Part shown: one piece after another, positions 20,183-29,781 of the stretch
Position numbering within the stretch: position 1 is the stretch's first letter
Layout of the letters: each line of letters opens with the position of its first letter
Assembly (NCBI GenBank): GCA_963816065.1
Contig: CAWFJG010000030.1
Coordinates: 496,001-560,000 of the forward strand
DNA: 64,000 bases
Source: Roseiarcus sp963816065
GTDB lineage: Bacteria > Pseudomonadota > Alphaproteobacteria > Rhizobiales > Beijerinckiaceae
Direction of reading: 5' to 3'
The notes under the pieces: model-generated
Told to the model about the DNA's origin: nothing
What the model saw: the letters and a program-made list of their open reading frames with translations, nothing else
Database searches by the model: none
Program-made: the position numbers and the translations under genes

Positions 20183-20504
20183 CCTGTCGCGGGCCGACGT
20201 CCGCCGCCCGAAGTCCATTGATGCGGCAGTCCACGACCATCCCAGCCGCGGTCGATACGCGACCAGCGGACCAGACCGGTCTTCCGAGCAGGCGCGTTGC
20301 GTTGTAGGAGAACGATCAGTTCTGTGAGCCATGGCGCCCTCCTTGAGCCGCGAGGAGGTGGTTACGAACCGGAAGCGCGATCTGGCCTCCTCGCCCGAAT
20401 ATTGCTTTGGTTGACCTTCGTATCGACCTACCGGCGCGTCAATTCCGCATATTGCCGCAGGGAAATCCGCTGCAAACCGAGCGGGCCGTCTTCGTTCGCT
20501 ACAG

Positions 20505-20650
20505 CCGGCTCGGCGGGCGGTGCGACGGGCAGCGCATCGCGAATGTCGCCGGGCCGCGTCGTGGCCCTCACCGGCCGCGAGGCTAAGGTTTCGTGATAGT
20601 GGCCAGCCAGTCGATCAGCTGATGGCCGTAGCGGCGGAATTCTTCAGGCG
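20505..20650 (-). pseudogene. Relic of the decarboxylase 5' region
   Basis: These 146 bases align with 18721-18867, the first part of the PLP decarboxylase, at high identity with one missing base. The relic reads MSPEEFRRYGHQLIDWLA, then shifts frame and meets a stop. Similarity continues weakly upstream: CATCGGAGCGCGCG at about 20728 matches the region near 19020. It is a decayed partial duplicate lying on the far side of the Gly-rich PEP-CTERM gene. Confidence 0.75.
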
Positions 20651-21077
20651 ACATCGTCTTGTCCTCGAACGCGCGTGGCGGCGTCCGGCCGGAAGGTCGG
20701 CGAACTCGCGGTGTCCATGGGCTGCTCCCATCGGAGCGCGCGCGACGTTTGTCAACGGAGCGGCCGGCGCCCCCGGCGCCCAGGCGGCCGGAGCGGCCTT
20801 TCCCGTGCGGCGGCTGCGCTGACGCGTCAGTCGGCGTATTGGGCTGCGACGCCCCGCCCGCTGAGCGCGATGAGCGCCGACGGGCGTGGGGGCCAGGGAA
20901 GGACGCGCCGGCGCCTGTCCTCCTCCCTTCGGACGAAGCGACAGGGCGGGCGACCACGCAAAGGGGGGTGGAGAGGCGCGCCGCCGGCGCCTTGGGAGTT
21001 GCCCAAAGTTTAGCCCTTCTTGACGATCGCAGGGGAGGAGGCGCATCCGCCTCGGCTGCCGGCGTTGCGCGAGGCGC

Positions 21078-21151
21078 GCCTGTTCTGGCCTGTTCGGCGC
21101 CTGTTATTAGCCTGTTATCGTGCCTGTTACTGGCCTGTTATCGTGCCTGTT
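21078..21151 (+). repeat. Phased GCCTGTT repeat array 1 (7 copies)
   Basis: Seven exact GCCTGTT heptamers start at 21078, 21088, 21099, 21110, 21122, 21133 and 21145. The spacing is 10, 11, 11, 12, 11 and 12 bases, close to one helical turn. The spacers differ in sequence (CTG, CGGC, ATTA, ATCGT, ACTG, ATCGT). A second array of the same design lies at 44739-44811. Confidence 0.85.
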
Positions 21152-21242
21152 ATTAACACGAATGAAGCTGGTTTAAATCGGGTCAAGCCACTGTTTCAAT
21201 ACAACAATCTAGCCTCTGTGGGTCAGTGGGGGGCTCAAATTC

Positions 21243-21256
21243 GCCTGCTAACAGGC
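21243..21256. repeat. Inverted GCCTG/CAGGC pair downstream of array 1
   Basis: GCCTG-CTAA-CAGGC forms a five-base-pair hairpin with a four-base loop. Its right half is the reverse complement of the array heptamer (AACAGGC), so it may be a related unit in opposite orientation. Confidence 0.4.
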
Positions 21257-21414
21257 AATTCACGAACCGCGCCTGATCGCCGAATGCGCTCCGAGCGCGC
21301 TCAGATCGTCAAGATCCGCTTTCCGCTTCGCGACCGCCTTGCGCCGCTTCTCTCGGCGCTGGTCAAATCCCTCGGCGTTGCGCATGATCCGACGGTTGAG
21401 CTGGAGGAAGTCTC

Positions 21415-22960
21415 TTGGCGCCCACGCAGAAGGAACCGCATCGGCCGCTCGACCTCGATCCGGCGCGCGTCATGCGCGCCGACCGGCCGCATTACGGCAT
21501 CATCGACATCGGCTCGAACTCGGTCCGGCTGATCGTCTATGACCAGCTCGGGCGCGCGCCGCTGCCGCGCTTCAACGAGAAGTCGCTCGCGCCGCCTCGC
21601 CGAGGGGCTGGCCGAGACCGGGGTCATCGCGCCCGAAGGGTTCCGGCGCACCGTCGAGGCGGCCCGGCGTTTTCGCGCCATCGCCGACGCGATGGGGGTG
21701 GCGAAGCTCGACGTGACGGCGACCGAGGCGATCCGGCGCGCCGCCAACGGGCGGGCGCTCGCCGACGCCATCGCCGTCGAGGCGGGCCTCACGGTCCGCA
21801 TCCTCTCGGGCGCCGAGGAGGCGCGCTACGCCGCGCTCGGCGTCATCTCCGGGTTCTTCCGGCCGGTCGGCGCGATCGGCGACATGGGCGGCGGCAGCCT
21901 CGAGATCGCCGAGGCGATCGACGACCGGGTCGGCGACGCCTGGACCAGCATGCCGCTCGGCGCGCTGCCGGTCGAGGCGCTGCTCGCCGAAGGCTACGAG
22001 GTCGCCAAGCGCCGGGTGGACGAGATCCTGCGCGACGGCGTCAAGCCGTCGTTCGCGCAGGCCACCTTCTATCCGGTCGGCGGCGGCTGGCGCGCGATCG
22101 CCAAGGCGCATATCGAGGCGGTCGGCGCGCCGGTCAAGGCCGTGCACGGCTACACGCTGGAGACGGCGGTCATCCGCGCCTTCGCCAAGTCGATCACGCG
22201 CCAGACGCCGGCCAAGCTGATCGCCATGCCGGGCGTCTCGGCGCGGCGGGCGCGAACGCTCCCCGCGGCGGCGCTGACGCTCGACCGGGTGCTGAAGCGG
22301 CTCGCGCCTGACCGCGTGATCTTCTCGGCGCTGGGCCTGCGCGAGGGCCTGCTCTATTCGCAGCTCGACGACGCCGAGCGCTATCTCGATCCTCTGGTCG
22401 AAGGCGCGCAGCTGATCGGCCTGCCGCTTGCGCGCGTGCCGGACTTTGCGCCCGCGCTCGCCGCATGGACGGCCGGCCTCGTTCCGCACGAGCCGCCGGC
22501 CGAACGGCGGCTGCGCGTCGCGGTCTGCGCGCTTTCCGACATCGCCTGGCGCGACGCCGTCGATCTCAAGGCCGAGGAGAGCTTCCGGCGGCTGCTGCAG
22601 TTTCCCTTCATCGGCCTGGATCACGCCGAGCGGGTGTTCATCGCCGCGGCGGTCCATGCCCGCTACTCCGGACGCGCCGACGCGCCGTGGCTGACGCCCG
22701 CGATCGGGCTCCTGACCCCGGCGCTGCGCCGCCGGGCCCAGATTCTCGGGCGCGCGATCCAGCTTGCGTACCGGTTCTCCGGCGCGGTCCCGTCGGTGCT
22801 GGCGAGCGCGCGGTTGCGTCTGGACCCCGATTGCGTACGGCTCGAAGTGTCGCCGGCGGCGCGCGCGCCCGATAGCGAAGTCGTCGTCGACCGCCTGCGC
22901 TGGCTCGCCGCGGCGGTCGGGGTGAAGCGGACGGAAATCGTGGTGCGGGAAGAGTCATAG
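21415..22960 (+). CDS. ppx: Exopolyphosphatase / guanosine pentaphosphatase (Ppx/GppA), one frameshift
   Basis: It hydrolyses inorganic polyphosphate, and possibly pppGpp, in the cytoplasm; about 514 residues after correction. The ASKHA phosphate-binding loops are clear: GIIDIGSNSVRLIVYD at the start and IGDMGGGSLEIAE around residue 160. The RILSGAEEARYAALGV block and a C-terminal HD-like helical region (FPFIGLDHAERVFIAAAVHARY) follow. A TTG start at 21415 has GGAGG seven bases upstream. One extra C near 21592 breaks the frame; without it the sequence runs NEKSLARLAEGLAETG. In many relatives an rRNA methyltransferase gene follows; here it does not. Confidence 0.9.
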
Positions 22961-23015
22961 GTCCGCCGGCGCGCTCTGAGGCGGGCTGAACGGCCGGGCA
23001 AAGCGAGGGGCGGCG

Positions 23016-23717
23016 ATGAGCGAAGAGCGACCGATCGAGGTGGGCTTTCTGGCGTTTCCGAACGTTCAGCAGCTCGACCTGACCGGGCCCTACGAGGTGC
23101 TGGCGTCGTGGCCGAAAGCGCGCGCCCGGCTCGTGTGGAAAACGCTCGACCCCGTCCTCTCGTCGACCGGACTCATGCTCAAGCCGAACGCAACCTTCGC
23201 CGATTGCGGGCCGCTCGACGTGATCTGCGTGCCGGGCGGGGCGGGGATCAACCCGCTTCTCGCCGACGAGGAGACGCTCGCCTTTCTCCGCCGGCAGGCG
23301 GAAGGGGCGCGCTTCGTGACGTCCGTGTGCACCGGCGCGCTCGTTCTCGGCGCCGCGGGCCTTCTCGTCGGCCGGCGGGCGGCGACCCATTGGGCCTCGC
23401 GTCATTTGCTCGCGCCGCTCGGGGCGATCCCGGTCCGCGAACGCTTCGTCCGTGACGGCAACCGGATGACCGGCGGCGGCGTGACGGCCGGCATCGACTT
23501 CGGCCTTGCGCTGCTCGGGGAGCTGGCCGGGCGGGCGGCCGCCGAAGCCGTGCAACTCAGCCTCGAATACGCCCCGGCGCCGCCGTTCGACGCGGGCGAG
23601 CCCGACACGGCGCCGGAGCCGGTCAGGCAGGTGGTGGAAAAGCGGCTCGCGCCAATCATCGCGGAGCGCGCGCGGCTCGTCGCGGAGGCCGCGAGGCGGC
23701 TAGGCCTCGGCGGCTGA
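23016..23717 (+). CDS. DJ-1/PfpI-family protein, isonitrile hydratase-like
   Basis: A 233-residue class I glutamine-amidotransferase-like protein. The nucleophile elbow SVCTGALVLGAAGLL carries the reactive Cys, and VPGGAGINPLL and THWASRHLL are the other hallmark segments; this pattern matches InhA-type isonitrile hydratases and related AraC-associated proteins. It lacks a DNA-binding domain. Whether it hydrates isonitriles here is unproven. It lies 55 bases after ppx on the same strand. Confidence 0.78.
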   Translation: MSEERPIEVGFLAFPNVQQLDLTGPYEVLASWPKARARLVWKTLDPVLSSTGLMLKPNATFADCGPLDVICVPGGAGINPLLADEETLAFLRRQAEGARFVTSVCTGALVLGAAGLLVGRRAATHWASRHLLAPLGAIPVRERFVRDGNRMTGGGVTAGIDFGLALLGELAGRAAAEAVQLSLEYAPAPPFDAGEPDTAPEPVRQVVEKRLAPIIAERARLVAEAARRLGLGG

Positions 23718-23792
23718 GCGACGATTGGTCCTCTTGCGCAACGCCGCCGGGTCGCGCAAAGGAGACGCCGATCCAATCTGCGGAGCGCATGG

Positions 23793-24026
23793 ATGCCGAT
23801 CTACGCCTACCGATGCCGCGACTGCGGCAAGGAGTTCTCGACCCTGGTGATGTCGGGCGAGACGCCGGCGTGCGAAGCCTGCGCCAGCGCCGACCTCGAG
23901 CAGCAGCTTTCGCTGATCGCCTCGCCCGCCAAGGGCGGCGACGAGGCCCCGGCCACGGCGGGGGCTTGCGACATGATGGGCGGCTGCGGCTGCGCGGGGG
24001 CGTGCCCCGCCTTCGCCGAGGCGTGA
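23793..24026 (+). CDS. FmdB-type zinc ribbon protein
   Basis: A 77-residue protein starting MPIYAYRCRDCGKEFSTL, with a second Cys pair in CEACAS, which form a zinc ribbon of the FmdB/CxxC regulatory family. The C-terminal tail is rich in Cys and Gly (MMGGCGCAGACP), as in many relatives. The role is not established; regulation of amide or formamide metabolism was proposed for the founding member. Confidence 0.8.
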   Translation: MPIYAYRCRDCGKEFSTLVMSGETPACEACASADLEQQLSLIASPAKGGDEAPATAGACDMMGGCGCAGACPAFAEA

Positions 24027-24094
24027 CGGCCGGACGTCCGCTTGCCTTCCGGCCGTAGCGCGGCGATGCTCCGGGATGAGCCACGGAGCGCGCC

Positions 24095-24571
24095 ATGCCG
24101 GACGCCTTACCGCCAGCCGGGGACCCCGATAGCGCCAAGGCGATCGCGGTGGTCGCCTCGATCCCCCTGGCGGTGGACCTGGGGCGCTACGATCTCGCCG
24201 AGGCCGCGTTCGCGCCCGAGATCCTGATCGACTACACCAGCCTGTGGGGCGGGGCGCCGCAGCGCACCACGGCGGCCGCGCTGATTGAAGCCTGGCGCGG
24301 TCTCGTGCCCGGCTTCGACGCCACCCGGCACGAACTCTTTGACGTCGAGGCGCGGATCGACGGCGACGCCGCCGAAGCGACCGCGCGAGTCGACGGCCGC
24401 CACTGGATCGGAGACGCGCTCTGGCGGCCGATCGGCCTTTATCGCTGGACCCTTGCGCGGCTCGGCGGCCGCTGGAAGGTCACCGCCATGACCTTCGTCC
24501 TGACGCAGGAGGTCGGCGACCGCGACCTTGTCGCGACGGCGGCTGAGCGCGCGAAAGGGCGCCGGCCATGA
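24095..24571 (+). CDS. SnoaL/NTF2-like protein
   Basis: A 158-residue protein with the cone-shaped alpha+beta barrel pattern of the NTF2-like superfamily. Recognisable blocks are DLAEAAFAPEILIDYTSLWGG, WRGLVPGFDATRHEL and YRWTLARLGGRWKVTAMTF. Members serve as small hydrolases, isomerases or binding proteins, so the reaction is unknown. Its stop overlaps the start of the SDR gene (ATGA at 24568), which indicates translational coupling and a shared pathway. Confidence 0.7.
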   Translation: MPDALPPAGDPDSAKAIAVVASIPLAVDLGRYDLAEAAFAPEILIDYTSLWGGAPQRTTAAALIEAWRGLVPGFDATRHELFDVEARIDGDAAEATARVDGRHWIGDALWRPIGLYRWTLARLGGRWKVTAMTFVLTQEVGDRDLVATAAERAKGRRP

Positions 24572-25257
24572 ACGGCGCGGCGGCGCAGCGTGTCGCGCTC
24601 GTCACCGGCGCCAATCGCGGCATCGGTCTCGAGGTCTGCCGTCAGCTCGCCCGGCGTGGCGCGCGCGTGTTTCTGGGCGCGCGCGATCACAGCAAGGGCG
24701 AGGCGGAGGCGCGCCGTATCGGCGGCGACGTCAGCGCGGTGGCGCTCGACGTCGACGATCCGGATGCGCCGTTTCGTCTCGCCGCTGCGATCGGACCGGT
24801 GGACGTCCTGATCAACAATGCCGGCGTTCATTACGACACCTGGGAGGCGGCGCTGAACGCCGACTGGCGCATCGTGCGCGAGGCGTTCGAGACGAACCTG
24901 TTCGGCGCCTGGCGAATGGCGCAGGCCTTTGCCCCGGAAATGCGCGCCCGCGGCTGGGGCCGGATCGTCAACGTCTCGTCGGGCGCCGGATCGCTCGCCT
25001 CCATGGGCGCTGGCACGCCGGCTTATGCGACCTCGAAGGCGGCGCTCAACGCGTTGACCCGTGTCCTGGCGGGAGAGCTTGCGGGCAGCGGCGTCCTGGT
25101 CAACGCCGTCTGTCCCGGCTGGGTGGCGACCGACATGGGCGGCGCCGGCGGACGGCCGGTCGCCGAAGGCGCGGCGAGCGTGCTGTGGGCGGTCGACCTG
25201 CCGGACGGCGGGCCGACTGGCGGCTTCTTCCGCGACGGACAACCCGTCGCGTGGTGA
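24568..25257 (+). CDS. Short-chain dehydrogenase/reductase
   Basis: A 229-residue Rossmann-fold oxidoreductase. The cofactor motif TGANRGIGLEV, the NNAG segment (LINNAGVHYD) and the catalytic triad (Ser in VNVSSGAGSL, Tyr-x-x-x-Lys in YATSKAAL) are present; CPGWVATDMGG follows. It resembles carbonyl-reductase-like SDRs that use NADPH. The substrate is unknown. It is coupled to the preceding NTF2-like gene and convergent with citrate synthase. Confidence 0.88.
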   Translation: MNGAAAQRVALVTGANRGIGLEVCRQLARRGARVFLGARDHSKGEAEARRIGGDVSAVALDVDDPDAPFRLAAAIGPVDVLINNAGVHYDTWEAALNADWRIVREAFETNLFGAWRMAQAFAPEMRARGWGRIVNVSSGAGSLASMGAGTPAYATSKAALNALTRVLAGELAGSGVLVNAVCPGWVATDMGGAGGRPVAEGAASVLWAVDLPDGGPTGGFFRDGQPVAW

Positions 25258-25300
25258 GGTCTTGGTCCTGCGGCGCCCCGTCGCCGCCCGACACTGCGTC

Positions 25301-26590
25301 CTACCGGTTGCCGATCTGGACGTAATCGCGATGCGTCGCGCCGGTATAGAGCTGGCGCGGACGGCCGATCTTCTGCTCCGGATCGTCGATCATTTCCTTC
25401 CACTGGGCGATCCAGCCGACCGTTCGGGCGACGGCGAACAGCACCGTGAACATCGCGACCGGGAAGCCCATCGCCTTCAGGGTGATGCCCGAATAGAAGT
25501 CGATGTTCGGATAGAGCTTCTTTTCGATGAAATATTCGTCGGAGAGCGCGATGCGCTCGAGCTCGACCGCGACCGCGAGCAGCGGATCGTCCTTGACTCC
25601 GAGCTCGTCCAGAACCTCGTGCGCGGTCCTCTGCATGATCTTGGCGCGCGGGTCGTAGTTCTTGTAGACGCGGTGACCGAAGCCCATCAGACGGAACGGG
25701 TCGTTCTTGTCCTTGGCGCGTTCGACGAACTTTGGAATGTTCTCGACCCTGCCGATCTCGCCCAGCATCTTGAGGGCGGCCTCGTTGGCGCCGCCATGCG
25801 CCGGTCCCCAGAGGCAGGCGATGCCGGCCGCGATGCAGCCGAACGGGTTGGCGCCCGAGGAGCCAGCCAGGCGAACCGTCGAGGTCGACGCGTTCTGCTC
25901 GTGGTCGGCGTGGAGGATGAAGATGCGATCGAGCGCCCGCGCCAGGACCGGATTGACCTTGTATTCCTCCGCCGGCACCGAGAAGCACATGCGCAGGAAG
26001 TTCGAGCAATAGTCGAGATCGTTCTTCGGATAGACGAACGGCTGCCCGATCGAATATTTGTACGCCATCGCCGCGATCGTCGGCATTTTGGCGATCATGC
26101 GGATCGAGGCGACCTGCCGTTGGAATGGATCGTTGATGTCGATCAAGTCGTGGTAGAACGCGGCCAGCGCCCCGACGCAGGCCACCATGATCGACATCGG
26201 GTGCGCATCGCGGCGGAACCCGTTGAAAAACCGCGACATCTGTTCGTGCACCATGGTGTGGCGCGTGACTCTGTAGTCGAACTCGGCCTTCTGGGAGGCG
26301 GTCGGCAGCTCGCCGTAGAGCAGGAGATAGCAGGTCTCGAGGAAGTCGCCGTGCTCGGCGAGTTCGTCGATCGGGTACCCGCGATACAGCAGGATGCCCT
26401 GGTCGCCGTCGATATAGGTGATCTTCGATTCCGTGCTTGCGGTCGAGGTGAAGCCGGGATCGTAGGTGAACATCCCCGTTCTGGCGTAGAGCTTGCTGAT
26501 GTCGATCACGGAAGGTCCGACGGTCCCGTCCAGGACAGGAATCTCGACGTTCTTGTTGCCGACCGTGATCGTGGCGGTGCTCTGGGTCAT
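25301..26590 (-). CDS. gltA: Citrate synthase (type II)
   Basis: It condenses acetyl-CoA with oxaloacetate at the entry of the citric acid cycle. At 429 residues it is the normal length of the hexameric Gram-negative type. Catalytic residues sit in LHADHEQNAST (His), GPAHGGANE (His) and in the C-terminal block with MGFGHRVYKNYDPR. The ATG at 26590 follows GCAGGAGAT; an upstream in-frame TTG is less likely. No frameshift. Confidence 0.96.
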   Translation of the reverse strand: MTQSTATITVGNKNVEIPVLDGTVGPSVIDISKLYARTGMFTYDPGFTSTASTESKITYIDGDQGILLYRGYPIDELAEHGDFLETCYLLLYGELPTASQKAEFDYRVTRHTMVHEQMSRFFNGFRRDAHPMSIMVACVGALAAFYHDLIDINDPFQRQVASIRMIAKMPTIAAMAYKYSIGQPFVYPKNDLDYCSNFLRMCFSVPAEEYKVNPVLARALDRIFILHADHEQNASTSTVRLAGSSGANPFGCIAAGIACLWGPAHGGANEAALKMLGEIGRVENIPKFVERAKDKNDPFRLMGFGHRVYKNYDPRAKIMQRTAHEVLDELGVKDDPLLAVAVELERIALSDEYFIEKKLYPNIDFYSGITLKAMGFPVAMFTVLFAVARTVGWIAQWKEMIDDPEQKIGRPRQLYTGATHRDYVQIGNR

Positions 26591-26698
26591 CGGGATCTCC
26601 TGCCGGCTCAAGCGTCGGTGTGCGCTGCAATAGCGATATCGCAGCGCATTTGGCGGAACAAGTCAAACCAAAGGATCAGCGTCCGCGGGCTGCTCGGG

Positions 26699-28010
26699 CT
26701 ACTCGGGGTTCTCGTAGCTGAAGGCCTGGGCGGACTCGTCATAGGCGAACAATTCTCCGTAGCGGCCGAGATTAATCACCGTCTTGAGGGTCCGATCGGC
26801 ATAGTCCTCGGACATGTAGTCCTCGAGTTCCTCGCGGAAACGGCTGACCGGGGCGCGGTGCGACGGACGCTCGTCGAGCACCCGCTTGATGTGCGAAGCG
26901 AGCGGCACGTTGGCGAGCGTCTGCTCGCCCAGCACCTTCTTGCGCTGGTCGACGTCCATGTCGACGAAGCGCTGGCCGAGCGGAGTGAGCTTGATATCGG
27001 CCTCTTCGAAGTCGGCAAGCTTGAGGATCTGCAGCGTTTCGCCGAGCGGGAAGAGGTCGTCGATCTCGAAGCCGAGCGAGTCGGCCAGGTGCGGCAGGTC
27101 CGCCTTGCCGTTGTAGGGCGGAGCGGCGATCTCCTCGAGCATGCCGGCGAGCGAATTGGTCGAGATGTCGGGCAAGGTGAGCGCGAGGCCCGCGGCCGAG
27201 GCCTCCCGCGGCGCAACGCGCGCCGTCTCGGCCCGCTGGGTCATCAGCGCGTAGATGCTGTCGACGAGTGCGCGGAACGGCGGATCGAGCCGGTCGCGGG
27301 GGTGCGGGATCGTGTTCGGGATCTCGGAGGCCAACCGGCCGGGGTTGGACGACAGAACCAAAATCCGGTCGGCCATCAGCACCGCTTCCTCGATGTTGTG
27401 CGTGACCATCAGGATCGATTTGATCGGAATGCGCCCCTCTTGCCAGAGGTCGAGGAGGTCGGTGCGCAGCGTCTCGGCGGTCAGCACGTCGAGAGCAGAG
27501 AACGGTTCGTCCATCAGCAGGATCTGGGGTTGCATGACGAGCGCCCGGGCGAAGCCGACGCGCTGGCGCATGCCGCCCGACAGCTCCTTGGGGTAGGCGG
27601 ATTCGAAGCCGTCGAGGCCGATGGTGTCGATCGCCTTCAGGGCCCGCTGGCGCGTCTCCTCGAGCGATACGCCGTTGGCGCGCGGGCCGATCTCGACGTT
27701 GTCGAGGACGTTCAGCCAGGGAAACAGCGCGAAGCTCTGGAACACCATCGCCACCTGCTGGGCCGGCCCGTCGATCGGCTTGCCGGCGATCGTGACCGTT
27801 CCGCTGGTGGGCCGGTTGAGGCCGGCGATGATGCGCAGGAGCGTCGACTTGCCGGAGCCCGAACGGCCGAGCAGCGCGACGATCTCGCCAGTCTTCAGGC
27901 TCATCGAGACGTTGTCGAGGACGAGCTTGCGCGACTTCGCCGGAGCCGGTTGCGTAGGTCTGGTTCACGTTCTCGACGTTCAGCAGCGTCGTCGTGGCGG
28001 GGTCCAACAT
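26699..28010 (-). CDS. ABC transporter ATP-binding protein with AAA-associated C-terminal domain, one frameshift
   Basis: It energises the permease encoded just upstream. About 436 residues are expected. The N-terminal 250 form the ATPase: Walker A GRSGSGKSTLL, signature LSGGMRQRVGFARAL, Walker B ILLMDEPFSALD and switch His in VTHNIEEAV. It is of the nitrate/sulfonate/taurine type. From about 295 an AAA-associated C-terminal domain follows (SLAGMLEEIAAPPYNGKADL, LGRYGELFAYDE). One extra base at 27929 breaks the early part; removed, it reads GSGEVA-KLVLDNVSMSL. No substrate-binding protein is nearby, so the solute is unknown. Confidence 0.88.
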
Positions 28011-28056
28011 GGGAAACTCCTCGAGAGGCCGAGCATAGGCGGGCCGCCGGCGGCGC

Positions 28057-29781
28057 TCAAAGGCGCAACCGGCGCTCTGCGTAGCTGTAAAGCTGGCGCC
28101 AGAACAGGCGGTTGAACAGGGTGACGAACAGCGACATCATCGCGACGCCGAGCACGATCTTGGGAAAGTCGCCCTTGTCCGTCGCCTCCGCAATATAGGA
28201 TCCGACCCCCTGGGCCTCGACCGTGTTGTCCTTCCACTTGACCCACTCGGCCACGATCGAGGCGTTCCACGAACCGCCGGAGGCGGTGATCGCGCCAGTC
28301 AGGTAATAGGGCGCGACGCCCGGCAGGATGACCTGCCACCACCAGCGCCACCCCTTGATGTGAAAGTTCTTCGCCGCCTCCACGAGATCATTGGGGAAGG
28401 CCGCCGCGCCGCCGATCACATTGAACACGATGTACCATTGGGTGCCGAAAATGATCAGGAAGCTGAGCCAGATGTTAGGGTTGAGGTTGTAATAGAGGAT
28501 CAGGCTGACCGTCGCGCCGAACAGCAGGTTGACCGGGAACGCGGCCAGGAACTGGGCGATCGGCTGGATTCGCTCGGACCATTTCGGCCTCAAGCCAACC
28601 CACACGCTGATCGGCACCCAAACCAGCGACGCGAGCACAATAAGCAGGAACACGCGCACGAGCGTGTAGAAGGTGAGGACGAAGACGTGTACGACCTCCT
28701 CCCAGCCGACCTCGGTGGCGATGTAGCGGACCGTCATCCAACCCGCGTAAACGGCGACCGCGAGAACGGCGAGAATCCAGAGCGCGTCGAGAATGCGCGA
28801 CGGCTGCCGATCCTGCGCCTTCGATTCCGAAATGAGCCCCGGAACGCGGATCGGCGCCAGACTGATCCCGCGCAAGGTCGCGAACACCGGCTGGGCAGCC
28901 AAGCGCACCCAGCGGGTGCGCTGCAGGATGCTCAGCACCCAGGAGGACGAGGTTTCCTGACTGGCGGAGAGTTCGACGCGGAATTTGTCGGCCCAGGCTA
29001 CGATCGGGCGAAACAGCAGCTGATCGTAGAGCAGAATGACGATCGCCATGGTCAGGATCGCTGCGCCGATGGCGGACCAGTCGCCTGAATTATTCGCCTT
29101 GGCGATGTAGGAGCCGACGCCAGGCAGGGTGATCGTCGTGTCGCCAACCGTGATCGCCTCCGACGCGACCACGAAGAACCACCCGCCGGACATCGACATC
29201 ATCGTGTTCCAGATGAGGCCAGGCATGGCGAAGGGCGCCTCGAGCTGCCAGAACTTCTGCCATCCGGTCAGGCGAAAGCCGCGCGCCACCTCTTCGAGGT
29301 CGGGCGGGATGGTGCGCAGCGACTGATAGAACGAGAACGCCATGTTCCAGGCCTGGCTGGTGAAGATGGCGAAGATCGCCGCCAACTCCGCCCCAAGCGT
29401 GTTGCCCGGAAAGAGGCCGAGAAAGAAGGTGACGGTGAACGACAGGAAACCAAGGATCGGCACCGACTGGAGGATGTCGAGGACAGGGATCAGGACCATC
29501 TCCCAGCGGCGGCTCTTGGCCGCGAGCGTAGCGTAGGTGAGAGTGAAGACGAGCGAGAAGAACAGCGCCGCGAACATCCTGAGCGCGGTGCGGAGCGCGT
29601 AGTACGGCAGGACGCTGTAATCGAGCGAGATCACATCCTCTTTCGGCGCCGGGAGCGGCGCCGAAATGCCGTGATAGCTTTGCGCGATCGCCGTTAGCAC
29701 CGCCATGATTGCGGCGAAAGCGATGAGGTCCCACTGATTTGGCAGGACCCGGCGCCCGGCGGAGGCGAGGCTGTTCAACAT
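28057..29781 (-). CDS. ABC transporter permease, two fused permease domains
   Basis: A 574-residue inner-membrane protein with two BPD-type permease halves in one chain, each with five to six hydrophobic helices. The first half has an EAA-like loop near EEVARGFRLTGWQKFWQLEAPFAMPG (cited in pieces: EEVARGF, LTGWQKFW, APFAMPG). The second has VEAAKNFHIKGWRWWWQVILP. The start at 29781 begins with MLNSLASAGRR. It forms a unit with the ATPase 46 bases downstream. Fused double permeases of this sort pair with ATPases that carry the AAA-associated domain. Confidence 0.87.
   Translation of the reverse strand: MLNSLASAGRRVLPNQWDLIAFAAIMAVLTAIAQSYHGISAPLPAPKEDVISLDYSVLPYYALRTALRMFAALFFSLVFTLTYATLAAKSRRWEMVLIPVLDILQSVPILGFLSFTVTFFLGLFPGNTLGAELAAIFAIFTSQAWNMAFSFYQSLRTIPPDLEEVARGFRLTGWQKFWQLEAPFAMPGLIWNTMMSMSGGWFFVVASEAITVGDTTITLPGVGSYIAKANNSGDWSAIGAAILTMAIVILLYDQLLFRPIVAWADKFRVELSASQETSSSWVLSILQRTRWVRLAAQPVFATLRGISLAPIRVPGLISESKAQDRQPSRILDALWILAVLAVAVYAGWMTVRYIATEVGWEEVVHVFVLTFYTLVRVFLLIVLASLVWVPISVWVGLRPKWSERIQPIAQFLAAFPVNLLFGATVSLILYYNLNPNIWLSFLIIFGTQWYIVFNVIGGAAAFPNDLVEAAKNFHIKGWRWWWQVILPGVAPYYLTGAITASGGSWNASIVAEWVKWKDNTVEAQGVGSYIAEATDKGDFPKIVLGVAMMSLFVTLFNRLFWRQLYSYAERRLRL

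Larger units (their letters stand above)
20651..21414. other. Intergenic region holding the first GCCTGTT array
   Basis: About 760 bases separate the decarboxylase relic from the exopolyphosphatase. Apart from the remaining duplicated upstream sequence (to about 20760), the GCCTGTT array and the small hairpin at 21243, no gene is recognised. The part from 21150 to 21240 is notably richer in A and T than the surroundings and may contain the promoter for the downstream gene. Confidence 0.5.
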
